Source: Paraconexibacter sp040581415
Lineage (GTDB): Bacteria > Actinomycetota > Thermoleophilia > Solirubrobacterales > Solirubrobacteraceae
Direction: 5' to 3'
DNA: 64,000 nucleotides
Assembly: GCF_040581415.1 (NCBI RefSeq)
Contig: NZ_CP114014.1
Coordinates: forward strand, 3,162,001-3,226,000
Below the pieces are notes generated by a model. The model ran no database searches. It was given only the letters and a program-made list of their open reading frames with translations, and was not told the origin of the DNA. This document shows, in pieces, positions 16,710 to 23,267 of this stretch (position 1 is the first letter of the stretch; every line of letters starts with the position of its first letter). A program made the position numbers and the translations under genes.

Positions 16710-17138
16710 TCACCAGGACCCGTTGCGGCAGCCGCCCGAGTCACTCCCGGTCGACGTGCAGGTCCGCACGACGCCGTCCGCATCCCGGGTCAATGTGAAC
16801 CGGTTGCCGGTCGCGGAGACCCCGGACACCTCGAAGCTGTCAGCGGTGCTCTCGACCACCGCACCGTCGATACCGCCGCTGTCGAAGCCCGGCGCGCCGG
16901 TCTCGCATGCGGTGTAGTCGCGGGCGAGCGCGTGGCACGCCTCGACCTGCGAGACGAGGTTGCGGACGTCCGACTTGGTGGCCGTGTCGTGGGCCTTGTC
17001 GGACTGGCCGACGAACGACGGCAGCGCGATCGCAGCCAGGATGCCGACGATGAGGATCGTCAGCAGCAGCTCCGGCAGCGTGAAGCCGCCGTCCCGGTGT
17101 GCGCGCTGGGCGTCGTCCGTAGTCCCGGGCTTCCTCAC
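16710..17138 (-). CDS. Type IV prepilin, divergent paralogue of PilA
   Basis: 142 residues from the GTG at 17138, which puts the leader at a usual length (VRKPGTTDDAQRAHRDGG) before the cleavage site GG/FTLPELLLTILIVG; an ATG at 17273 would give an implausibly long leader. After cleavage the hydrophobic N-terminal helix with Glu at +5 is standard. The C-terminal part keeps the pattern of the three PilA proteins (LPSFVGQSDKAHDTATKSDVRN, a central Cys pair, a C-terminal Cys pair and terminal Trp). Unlike those three, it has no riboswitch upstream and it heads the pilD operon. It could be a minor or alternative pilin. Confidence 0.87.
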   Translation of the reverse strand: MRKPGTTDDAQRAHRDGGFTLPELLLTILIVGILAAIALPSFVGQSDKAHDTATKSDVRNLVSQVEACHALARDYTACETGAPGFDSGGIDGAVVESTADSFEVSGVSATGNRFTLTRDADGVVRTCTSTGSDSGGCRNGSW

Positions 17139-17276
17139 GATGCTCTTGAAGTCGACCGATCGCGCGCTGGTGCCGAGTGGCGCACCCCGTGGGTGGACGT
17201 CTGACCTAGTCAAAAAGTGCAGGGCCGGAGCGGACGCCCGGTACGCTTGCTCGCGACGTGACGCGACGGACACAGC

Positions 17277-18956
17277 TTGATCCCTGAGCCCAGCTCACCG
17301 CCGCGGGACACCTCCTCGCCGCGCGGTCGTTCCCGGACCCGCGTAGCCGCCCGGTCGTCGCTGCTGGCCGCCGCCGCAGTGGTCGTCTTCTACGCAGCCT
17401 TGTACGCCCTCGCCCCGACCGACCGGCCGGTGATCATCGCCGACTCGCCCGGGTACCTCGCCGTCGGGCGGTGGCTCACCGGAGCGGGCGAGATCCCGCA
17501 GCAGCTGAGTCCGTTCTACTCGTGGTTCTACGGCGCCGTGTTCGCCGTCCCGTACTCGATCACGCCGGACCTCGACGTCGCGTACGCATTCGGCGTGGCG
17601 CTGAACTGCGTGACCGGTGGCGTTCTGTTCGTGCTGCTCGACCGGATCGTGCGGCGCGCGTTCCCGGACCTCGCCCCGCGCCTGGCGACGGTGCTCGCGA
17701 TCAGCGGCGCGTGCTGGGCCGGGGTGTCGATCCAGGTCGGCCAGATCTGGCCGGAGATCGTCCTGGCCGCGATGGTGGCCGGCTGGACGCTCGCGATCCT
17801 CCGGCTGGGCGCGGGAGCCGCACGGGCGCCACTGGAGCTCAGCCTGATCACGGTGGTCATGTTCGCGACCCACCACCGGATGGCGGGGGCGATCCTGGTC
17901 GCGGGCGCCCTCCTCGCATCCCACGCGCGGCGGACAGGGCTGCGACAGGTGGTGGCACCGTTCCTCGTGCTGGCCGGCGGGCTCGCGCTCACGCTCCTCG
18001 TCGATCGGGTGGTGAAGGACGCGCTGTACCCGCGCGGCGCGGCCGACGTCCCGTTTCGCCTCGCGCTCGACGCTCCGGATCTGGTGCTCCAGGTCTTGAT
18101 CGGCGAGCTCTGGGCCACGGCGGCTGCGACCGGTGGCCTCATCGCGCTTGCCAGGTCCTTCCCACGGGAACGATCGATGGTGCTGCCCGCCCTCGGGGCG
18201 GCGTTCGTGCTCACGGCTCTTCTCGGTGCCGCCCAGCTCGGCGCTGCCCTCGAAGCCGGGGCCGCGTTCCGCGGTGACTTCTTCGCGTACGGCCGCTACG
18301 TCAGCCCGTTCGTCCCGGTGCTCGTGGTACTCGGTGCGGCGCGCCTGGTCACGTCGCGTCGGTGGAGCGTCGCCGGTGTCGCTCCCGCGGCAGTGATCAT
18401 CGCGTCCGCGCTCCAGCTGACCGTCAATGGGACGACCCTCGGCGGGTTCACCGTGCCGCTGCAGGTGTCCGGTCTCCTGGGCATGGGGATCTTCGGGGTG
18501 CCGCTCGACCTCGTGCGGCCGTCGCTGCTGGCCTGCGGGTTCGCGGTGGCGCTGGCAGTCCTGACGGACCGTGTCCGGCCGGGGATGCTCGCCGGAACGA
18601 TCGCCGCGGTGACCCTGCTCGTGGCGGCGGGCGGCGCCGAGCGGATCTCGAACTACCTCGGCCGTGCGGACGACGGCGGGGACCACATCGTGTCCTTCCT
18701 CGACACGCTGCCTTCCGATGTGCCGGTGTACGTCGACCCCTCGACCGGATCGGGCACGTTCGAGCTGCTGCAGATGATGCGCCCCGCGCGACGGTTCCGT
18801 GCCCAGGCGGCGGACGCGCGCAGTCCGATGGCCTACGTGGTCCATGGGCAGCTGTGGTCGCCGCCGCCGCGCGCCGAGGTGACGACAGTCTCCGATGTCG
18901 GGGCGTTCCAGGTGCTCTCGTGCGTCGGGGACCAGTGTCCGCGACCCACCCGTTAA
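17277..18956 (+). CDS. Multi-pass membrane protein, possible GT-C type glycosyltransferase
   Basis: 559 residues, TTG start at 17277; an in-frame TGA at 17259 rules out a longer start, and a TACGCT -10-like box lies at 17242. About 11-12 hydrophobic segments follow a basic cytoplasmic N-terminus. Between the first two, an acidic DSPGYLAVGRWL loop resembles the catalytic first loop of GT-C/ArnT-type polyprenyl-sugar glycosyltransferases. The last 90 residues form a soluble domain with three Cys. Its position next to the pilin genes suggests a role in glycosylating pilin or surface material; this is inference. Convergent with pilA1, sharing a terminator. Confidence 0.6.
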   Translation: MIPEPSSPPRDTSSPRGRSRTRVAARSSLLAAAAVVVFYAALYALAPTDRPVIIADSPGYLAVGRWLTGAGEIPQQLSPFYSWFYGAVFAVPYSITPDLDVAYAFGVALNCVTGGVLFVLLDRIVRRAFPDLAPRLATVLAISGACWAGVSIQVGQIWPEIVLAAMVAGWTLAILRLGAGAARAPLELSLITVVMFATHHRMAGAILVAGALLASHARRTGLRQVVAPFLVLAGGLALTLLVDRVVKDALYPRGAADVPFRLALDAPDLVLQVLIGELWATAAATGGLIALARSFPRERSMVLPALGAAFVLTALLGAAQLGAALEAGAAFRGDFFAYGRYVSPFVPVLVVLGAARLVTSRRWSVAGVAPAAVIIASALQLTVNGTTLGGFTVPLQVSGLLGMGIFGVPLDLVRPSLLACGFAVALAVLTDRVRPGMLAGTIAAVTLLVAAGGAERISNYLGRADDGGDHIVSFLDTLPSDVPVYVDPSTGSGTFELLQMMRPARRFRAQAADARSPMAYVVHGQLWSPPPRAEVTTVSDVGAFQVLSCVGDQCPRPTR

Positions 18957-18959
18957 ACG

Positions 18960-18991
18960 CCGCGAGGCGGGCCCGTGGGCCCGCCTCGCGG
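18960..18991. terminator. Perfect 15-bp hairpin, shared by pilA1 and the membrane protein gene
   Basis: CCGCGAGGCGGGCCC, a 2-nt loop, and its perfect complement. It lies 3 nt after the plus-strand stop and 23 nt after the pilA1 stop, so it can end both transcripts. The same hairpin follows each pilA copy. Confidence 0.85.
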
Positions 18992-19014
18992 ATGAAGCTC
19001 GATGGGGCCTGGGG

Positions 19015-19458
19015 CTACCAGACGCCGCCGGCGGGGCAGCCGCCCGTGCCGGCCGTGGTGCAGGCGCGGGTGTAGGAGCCCGGCGAGCCCGAGGTCTTCG
19101 TGATCGAGAAGACCTGCGTGTTGGCGGTCGAGGACACCGCGTTGATGGTGTAGCCCGCGCCGCCGAGGCCGGTGACCGTGACGGCGGAGTCGCCGGCGCC
19201 GAGGACCTGCGGGTTCGTCGCGCAGGCAGCGATGACCGTCGCGGTCGCGCCGGTGCCGTCCGCCGCGCAGGACTCCATCTGCGTCACGGCGTTACGCGCA
19301 TCAGACTTCGCGGCGGAGTCCTTGGCCTTGTCGGACTGACCGAGGAAGGAGGGCAGGGCGATCGCGGCGAGGATACCGATGATCAGGATGACGACCAGGA
19401 GCTCGATGAGGGTGAAGCCCTCGTCGGAGTTCTTCTTGGCCAGCAGGTTACGCAGCAT
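19015..19458 (-). CDS. pilA1: Major type IV pilin, copy 1
   Basis: 147 residues. Leader MLRNLLAKKNSDEG is cut by PilD before FTLIELLVVILIIG (Glu at +5). The globular part has a Cys pair (ESCAADG and IAACATN), a C-terminal Cys pair (RACTTAG and GGCPAG) and a terminal Trp. Strong SD GGAGG 7 nt before the ATG. It differs from copy 2 only around residues 100-105 (GLGGAG against TNGAG), where it is one residue longer. It has its own promoter, c-di-GMP riboswitch and terminator. Confidence 0.95.
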   Translation of the reverse strand: MLRNLLAKKNSDEGFTLIELLVVILIIGILAAIALPSFLGQSDKAKDSAAKSDARNAVTQMESCAADGTGATATVIAACATNPQVLGAGDSAVTVTGLGGAGYTINAVSSTANTQVFSITKTSGSPGSYTRACTTAGTGGCPAGGVW

Positions 19459-19553
19459 GTGAATCCTCCAGGGATTGCAATGAGTGGACCGATCTGAGTG
19501 AGTCAGTAACCCGCGGTATCCATCTGGCCGTGGGGGTCCACTTCAACCCCGGT
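19459..19553 (-). promoter_or_regulatory. Expression platform between riboswitch 1 and pilA1
   Basis: On the minus strand a GGGGTT...GACCCC hairpin directly follows the aptamer. Its 3' part overlaps AGTGGACC, which can instead pair with GGTCCACT located about 20 nt before the SD. The SD itself lies in a small hairpin AATCC-CTGGA-GGATT. The pairings exclude each other, which is how a switch is expected to look. Conserved in all three copies. Confidence 0.5.
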
Positions 19554-19624
19554 GGCAACCCGGCTGCCTCGCTCGTCGCGAGGCCCTTGGGCTTTGCGTC
19601 CCACCCTCACGAGTGGTTTGCCGT
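19550..19624 (-). promoter_or_regulatory. c-di-GMP-I (GEMM) riboswitch, copy 1
   Basis: The minus strand shows the GEMM-I consensus in order: GGCAAACC, a short stem closed by a GTGA (GNRA) loop, the highly conserved GGGACGCAAAGCC, a second stem CCTCGC/GCGAGG, then AGCCGGGTTGCC closing the base stem. This aptamer binds cyclic di-GMP. It lies 92 nt before the pilA1 start codon in the untranslated leader. Confidence 0.93.
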
Positions 19625-19650
19625 TTTCACCTTAGGACTGCTCAATACCC

Positions 19651-19679
19651 CTATCGGAGGACTGTCGCGCGGACTAAAG
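19651..19679 (-). promoter_or_regulatory. Conserved pilA1 promoter, WhiG/FliA-like
   Basis: Minus strand: CTTTAGTCCG, 12 bp, then CCGATAG. The second element resembles the -10 GCCGATAA of sigma-28 family promoters. The same pair lies at the same distance from each of the three riboswitches, where little else is conserved. Confidence 0.55.
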
Positions 19680-19795
19680 CCCTTCCCCACAATTTCTTTT
19701 GGACTGGACGTTTGTTCTAGGTGGACGACCCCAGCCTGCCCAGGTACCGCGGGCCCGCGCAACCGCAGCAAGGGCTCACGGAGGCCGGTTTAACG

Positions 19796-19827
19796 CCGCG
19801 AGGCGGGCCCGTGGGCCCGCCTCGCGG
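19796..19827 (-). terminator. pilA2 terminator hairpin
   Basis: Same perfect 15-bp CCGCGAGGCGGGCCC hairpin as at 18960, 23 nt after the pilA2 stop. It separates pilA2 from the promoter of pilA1. Confidence 0.8.
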
Positions 19828-19850
19828 ATGAAGCTCGATGGGGCCTGGGG

Positions 19851-20291
19851 CTACCAGACGCCGCCGGCGGGGCAGCCGCCCGTGCCGGCCGTGGTGCAGG
19901 CGCGGGTGTAGGAGCCCGGCGAGCCCGAGGTCTTCGTGATCGAGAAGACCTGCGTGTTGGCGGTCGAGGACACCGCGTTGATGGTGTAGCCCGCGCCGTT
20001 GGTCGTGACGGTGACGGCGGAGTCGCCGGCGCCGAGGACCTGCGGGTTCGTCGCGCAGGCAGCGATGACCGTCGCGGTCGCGCCGGTGCCGTCCGCCGCG
20101 CAGGACTCCATCTGCGTCACGGCGTTACGAGCGTCCGACTTCGCGGCGGAGTCCTTGGCCTTGTCGGACTGACCGAGGAAGGAGGGCAGGGCGATCGCGG
20201 CGAGGATACCGATGATCAGGATGACGACCAGGAGCTCGATGAGGGTGAAGCCCTCGTCGGAGTTCTTCTTGGCCAGCAGGTTACGCAGCAT
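19851..20291 (-). CDS. pilA2: Major type IV pilin, copy 2
   Basis: 146 residues, same leader, helix and Cys pattern as copy 1. Differs from copy 1 by TNGAG in place of GLGGAG near residue 100. Same strong SD and the same leader sequence. Having its own promoter, riboswitch and terminator, it is transcribed independently. Confidence 0.95.
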   Translation of the reverse strand: MLRNLLAKKNSDEGFTLIELLVVILIIGILAAIALPSFLGQSDKAKDSAAKSDARNAVTQMESCAADGTGATATVIAACATNPQVLGAGDSAVTVTTNGAGYTINAVSSTANTQVFSITKTSGSPGSYTRACTTAGTGGCPAGGVW

Positions 20292-20382
20292 GTGAATCCT
20301 CCAGGGATTGCAATGAGTGGACCGATCTGAGTGAGTCAGTAACCCGCGGTATCCATCTGGCCGTGGGGGTCCACTTCAACCC

Positions 20383-20457
20383 CGGTGGCAACCCGGCTGC
20401 CTCGCTCGTCGCGAGGCCCTTGGGCTTTGCGTCCCACCCTCACGAGTGGTTTGCCAT
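20383..20457 (-). promoter_or_regulatory. c-di-GMP-I (GEMM) riboswitch, copy 2
   Basis: Same consensus elements as copy 1 without change in the core, including GGGACGCAAAGCC and the GTGA tetraloop. Located 92 nt before the pilA2 start codon and followed by the same expression platform. Confidence 0.93.
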
Positions 20458-20483
20458 TAGCACCTTGGGACTGCTCGAGGCCG

Positions 20484-20510
20484 CTATCGGTCGATGTGCG
20501 CGCGGACTTG
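20484..20510 (-). promoter_or_regulatory. Conserved pilA2 promoter, WhiG/FliA-like
   Basis: Minus strand CTCAAGTCCG, 12 bp, CCGATAG. The -10-like box is identical to the other copies; the upstream box differs (CAAGTCCG in place of TTAGTCCG), so promoter strength may differ. Confidence 0.5.
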
Positions 20511-20582
20511 AGGCCCGGTGACGTGCTCCTCCGGAAACTGGACGCTCGTTCGATGTCGGACACCGTGCGTCTTAAACGCCGA

Positions 20583-20608
20583 CGAGGCGGGCCCGGGGGC
20601 CCGCCTCG
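20583..20608 (-). terminator. pilA3 terminator hairpin
   Basis: 12-bp arms CGAGGCGGGCCC and complement with a 2-nt loop, 26 nt after the pilA3 stop. A slightly shortened form of the hairpins at 18960 and 19796. Confidence 0.8.
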
Positions 20609-20633
20609 CGGATGAAACTGATGGGGTCTGGGG

Positions 20634-21074
20634 CTACCAGACGCCGCCGGCGGGGCAGCCGCCCGTGCCGGCCGTGGTGCAGGCGCGGGTGTAGGCGCCC
20701 GGCGAGCCGGCGGCCTTGGTGATGCGGAAGACCTGCGAGGCCGCCGTCGAGGACACCGCGCTGATGGTGTAGCCGGAGCCGTTCACGGTGACGGTGACGG
20801 CGGAGTCGCCGGCGCCGAGGACCTGCGGGTTCGTCGCGCAGGCAGCGATGACCGTCGCGGTCGCGCCGGTGCCGTCCGCCGCGCAGGACTCCATCTGCGT
20901 CACGGCGTTACGCGCATCAGACTTCGCGGCGGAGTCCTTGGCCTTGTCGGACTGACCGAGGAAGGAGGGCAGGGCGATCGCGGCGAGGATGCCGATGATC
21001 AGGATGACGACCAGGAGCTCGATGAGGGTGAAGCCCTCGTCGGAGTTCTTCTTGGCCAGCAGGTTACGCAGCAT
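20634..21074 (-). CDS. pilA3: Major type IV pilin, copy 3 (most divergent)
   Basis: 146 residues. The N-terminal 95 residues are identical to the other copies; changes cluster between residues 100 and 132 (VNGSGYTISAV, TAASQVFRITKAAGSPGAY). That region is expected to form the solvent-exposed beta sheet, so the surface of the fibre would differ. Both Cys pairs and the terminal Trp are kept. It is the first of the array and has its own control elements. Confidence 0.95.
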   Translation of the reverse strand: MLRNLLAKKNSDEGFTLIELLVVILIIGILAAIALPSFLGQSDKAKDSAAKSDARNAVTQMESCAADGTGATATVIAACATNPQVLGAGDSAVTVTVNGSGYTISAVSSTAASQVFRITKAAGSPGAYTRACTTAGTGGCPAGGVW

Positions 21075-21165
21075 GTGAATCCTCCAGGGATTGCAATGAG
21101 TGGACCGATCTGAGTGAGTCAGTAACCCGCGGTATCCATCAGGCCGTGGGGGTCCACTTCAACCC

Positions 21166-21242
21166 CGGTGGCAACCCGGCTGCCTCGTATTGCGGACGAG
21201 GCCCTTGGGCTTTGCGTCCCACCCTCACGAGTGGTTTGCCGT
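21166..21242 (-). promoter_or_regulatory. c-di-GMP-I (GEMM) riboswitch, copy 3
   Basis: Same core as copies 1 and 2. The second stem has changed on both sides while still pairing (GCCTCGTCC...ACGAGGC in place of CCTCGC...GCGAGG), a compensatory change that supports the structure as real and selected. Confidence 0.93.
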
Positions 21243-21269
21243 TAGCACCTTGGGACTGCTCAATTGCCC

Positions 21270-21297
21270 TATCGGACGACATTCGACCGGACTAAAG
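21270..21297 (-). promoter_or_regulatory. Conserved pilA3 promoter, WhiG/FliA-like
   Basis: Minus strand CTTTAGTCCG, 11 bp, CCGATAG, at the same distance from the riboswitch as in copies 1 and 2. Confidence 0.55.
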
Positions 21298-21369
21298 ACC
21301 ATCCCCGGAAATTGTTCGAACCTGGACATCTGTACTAGGGGCCGCACCCCAGCGCGGTGGGCGTCCGGG

Positions 21370-21549
21370 TCAGCCGGCGCTGTCGGCCCGGCGGGCCGCC
21401 TGCGCGTCGTGCGCGGGTATGAAGGTGCCGGAGCCCTCGCACCACGGACAAGGGACCTCGTGTGCATCCCCGCCCAGCTTGGAGCTGAGGCGGCCGGTGC
21501 CGCGGCACGGCGAGCACGGGGCGGGATCGGGCGAGGGTTCGTCGGTCAC
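21370..21549 (-). CDS. Small protein with paired CxxCxGxG zinc-finger motifs
   Basis: 59 residues from the GTG at 21549 (a longer frame to 21675 overlaps the divergent pilV promoter). Two motifs, CSPCRGTG and CPWCEGSG, are the half-sites of a DnaJ-type zinc finger, separated by about 16 residues. No J domain is present. Small proteins of this type occur in other actinobacteria; a function is not known. It lies between pilA3 and the divergent minor pilin operon. Confidence 0.6.
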   Translation of the reverse strand: MTDEPSPDPAPCSPCRGTGRLSSKLGGDAHEVPCPWCEGSGTFIPAHDAQAARRADSAG

Positions 21550-21657
21550 GGGGCGCGGAGCGTAGCGCCGTGACGTTGCTCGCGACGCGAGGTGGACGTT
21601 CGGCAATCCGCCCCTCCCCACTATTGGGGATGCAGGCTCGCTGCCGATAAGAGCAGT

Positions 21658-22446
21658 GTGAAGGACAACGGCCACCCCACCCGCACCGACGCAGGCTTCA
21701 CGATCGTCGAGGTCATGGTCGCGATGATGATCCTGCTGGTCGGGGTCCTCGCGATGCTCAACTTCACGCTCTCCGGCGCGAGCAGCACCGGGAAGACCGC
21801 CGCTCGCGAGCAGGGCACGAACGTCGCCCGCGAGCTCATCGAGCGCAGCCGACAGGTCCCCTACGCCAACGTGACGGCGACCACAGCTCCGGCGCAGCTC
21901 CGGGCGACGCTCCCTGACGCCGGCGCGCTCTCGGGCTCGTCGTTCGCGGTCACGCGGCGCGGCACCACCTACACCGTCTCCATCGCGGCCTGCTCGATCG
22001 ACGACCCCTCGGACGGCGTCGGCGTTGGTGACGCCACGTACTGCGCCAACCCGAACGGCTCGGCCGGCCCCGGCAGCGCCGCCACGAGCACCGCGGTGGG
22101 CCTGAACGTCCTGGGCATCTCGGTCGCCGCCGGCGGCAGCCTGCTGAGCACGGTCTGCAACGCGCTTGGCACCAACTCCACCATCCTGAACGCCGTCACG
22201 GCCGCGGTCAGCGCCATCGCGCCCGTCTCGGCCTGCACGAGCACGTCGGGGACGGCGGCGTTCGACAGCCGCCCCGACGACCTGCGCCTGGTCCAGGTCA
22301 CCGTCAACTGGACGAAGGGCACGGCGCAGACGCTCCGGCAGACGACGCTGCTCACGAACCCGCTGCCGAACGACTGCCCCATGGCGCTCGCCCAGGTGAC
22401 CACCGCCACCCCCCTGCCCTCCGGCTGCCCCACCCCCACCTCATGA
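21658..22446 (+). CDS. Minor prepilin, PilV/GspI-like
   Basis: 262 residues from the GTG at 21658, which gives the leader VKDNGHPTRTDAG before FTIVEVMVAMMIL. The type IV pilin N-terminal helix with Glu at +5 is followed by a heptad-rich spine and a Ser/Thr/Ala-rich globular domain with five or more Cys (ACSIDD, TYCANP, VCNAL, SACTSTSG, NDCPM, SGCP). The PilV assignment is from the order of the three genes and the FTIVEVMVAMMIL style of helix. Minor pilins prime assembly at the fibre tip. The stop overlaps the next ATG by 4 nt. Confidence 0.8.
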   Translation: MKDNGHPTRTDAGFTIVEVMVAMMILLVGVLAMLNFTLSGASSTGKTAAREQGTNVARELIERSRQVPYANVTATTAPAQLRATLPDAGALSGSSFAVTRRGTTYTVSIAACSIDDPSDGVGVGDATYCANPNGSAGPGSAATSTAVGLNVLGISVAAGGSLLSTVCNALGTNSTILNAVTAAVSAIAPVSACTSTSGTAAFDSRPDDLRLVQVTVNWTKGTAQTLRQTTLLTNPLPNDCPMALAQVTTATPLPSGCPTPTS

Positions 22447-23267
22447 CTCCACCCCGCCCACGTCGCCGGGACGACGACGGCCTGACCCTCGTCGAGCTCC
22501 TCATCGCGATGTCGTTGTCGACGATCGTGCTGCTCGCGACCTTCCAGTCCTTCGACGTCTTCTCGTCGGAGACGACGAAGCAGACGCGGCAGACCGGTGC
22601 CAACGACACCGCCCGCGCGACGATGGACAGGGTCGTCGACGACCTCCGGGGCGCGTCCACCATCCGGACTGCCGCTGCCAACGACCTCGTCTACTCCGTC
22701 GCCACCGCCACCGGGTCGCGGTCCGTCCGCCTGTGCGTCACCGGGACCACGCTCTACCAGTCCAGCTCGACCACCACCACCACGCCTGGCAGCGCCTGCG
22801 GCGTCGCCGGGACCGGCTGGACCCAGGGTGTCGTCGGCACGGTTCCCGCCGCGGGCACCACGGGCTTCACCTATGACGGTGCCGCGTCGTCCGCGACGCC
22901 CGCGGCCGTCAAGTCCGTCGGCATCACGCTGAACATCGACGCGACCAGCGCCAAGTCGGTCGCCACGAGCACCCTGCGGGCCAGTGCGACCGTGCGCCGG
23001 ACCGCCGGTCAGCTGCCGATCTCCGACGGCGACGTCAAGGTCGACTGCAACAGCACCGGGCCGCTACTGACGCTCGGCGCCGGACTCAGCGGGCTGAACG
23101 TCGCGAGCGTCACCTACGCCAGCACCGGCGGGGTGACGCTCGGAACGGGCGTCACCGGAACCCCGGTCCAGCTGACGATCCCGAAGGCAGTCACCACGAT
23201 CCTGGCGACGATCACCGACACCGCCGGCATCACCACCACGATCCCGAAGACGGTCGAATGCAACTGA
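22443..23267 (+). CDS. Minor prepilin, PilW/GspJ-like
   Basis: 274 residues. MTPPRPRRRDDDG leader, then LTLVELLIAMSLSTIVLLATFQSFD; the residue after the cleavage Gly is Leu, not Phe, as in many PilW proteins. The remainder is Ser/Thr/Ala-rich with a long loop region and Cys residues consistent with an exported domain. It starts within the end of the PilV-like gene and overlaps the next gene by 10 nt, so all three are co-translated. Confidence 0.8.
   Translation: MTPPRPRRRDDDGLTLVELLIAMSLSTIVLLATFQSFDVFSSETTKQTRQTGANDTARATMDRVVDDLRGASTIRTAAANDLVYSVATATGSRSVRLCVTGTTLYQSSSTTTTTPGSACGVAGTGWTQGVVGTVPAAGTTGFTYDGAASSATPAAVKSVGITLNIDATSAKSVATSTLRASATVRRTAGQLPISDGDVKVDCNSTGPLLTLGAGLSGLNVASVTYASTGGVTLGTGVTGTPVQLTIPKAVTTILATITDTAGITTTIPKTVECN

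Larger units (their letters stand above)
18960..21300 (-). repeat. Tandem triplication of a terminator-pilA-riboswitch-promoter cassette
   Basis: Three copies of one transcription unit lie head to tail, with stop codons of pilA at 19015, 19851 and 20634 (periods 836 and 783 bp). Coding parts, leaders and riboswitches are nearly identical; the promoter-upstream spacers differ most. Such a pattern arises by recent duplication or by gene conversion among copies. Confidence 0.9.

Noticed and set aside
18960..21300. Possible CRISPR or simple satellite because of regularly repeated sequence
   Set aside because: The repeats are whole transcription units of about 800 bp with coding sequence, not short repeats with unique spacers, and no cas genes are present.
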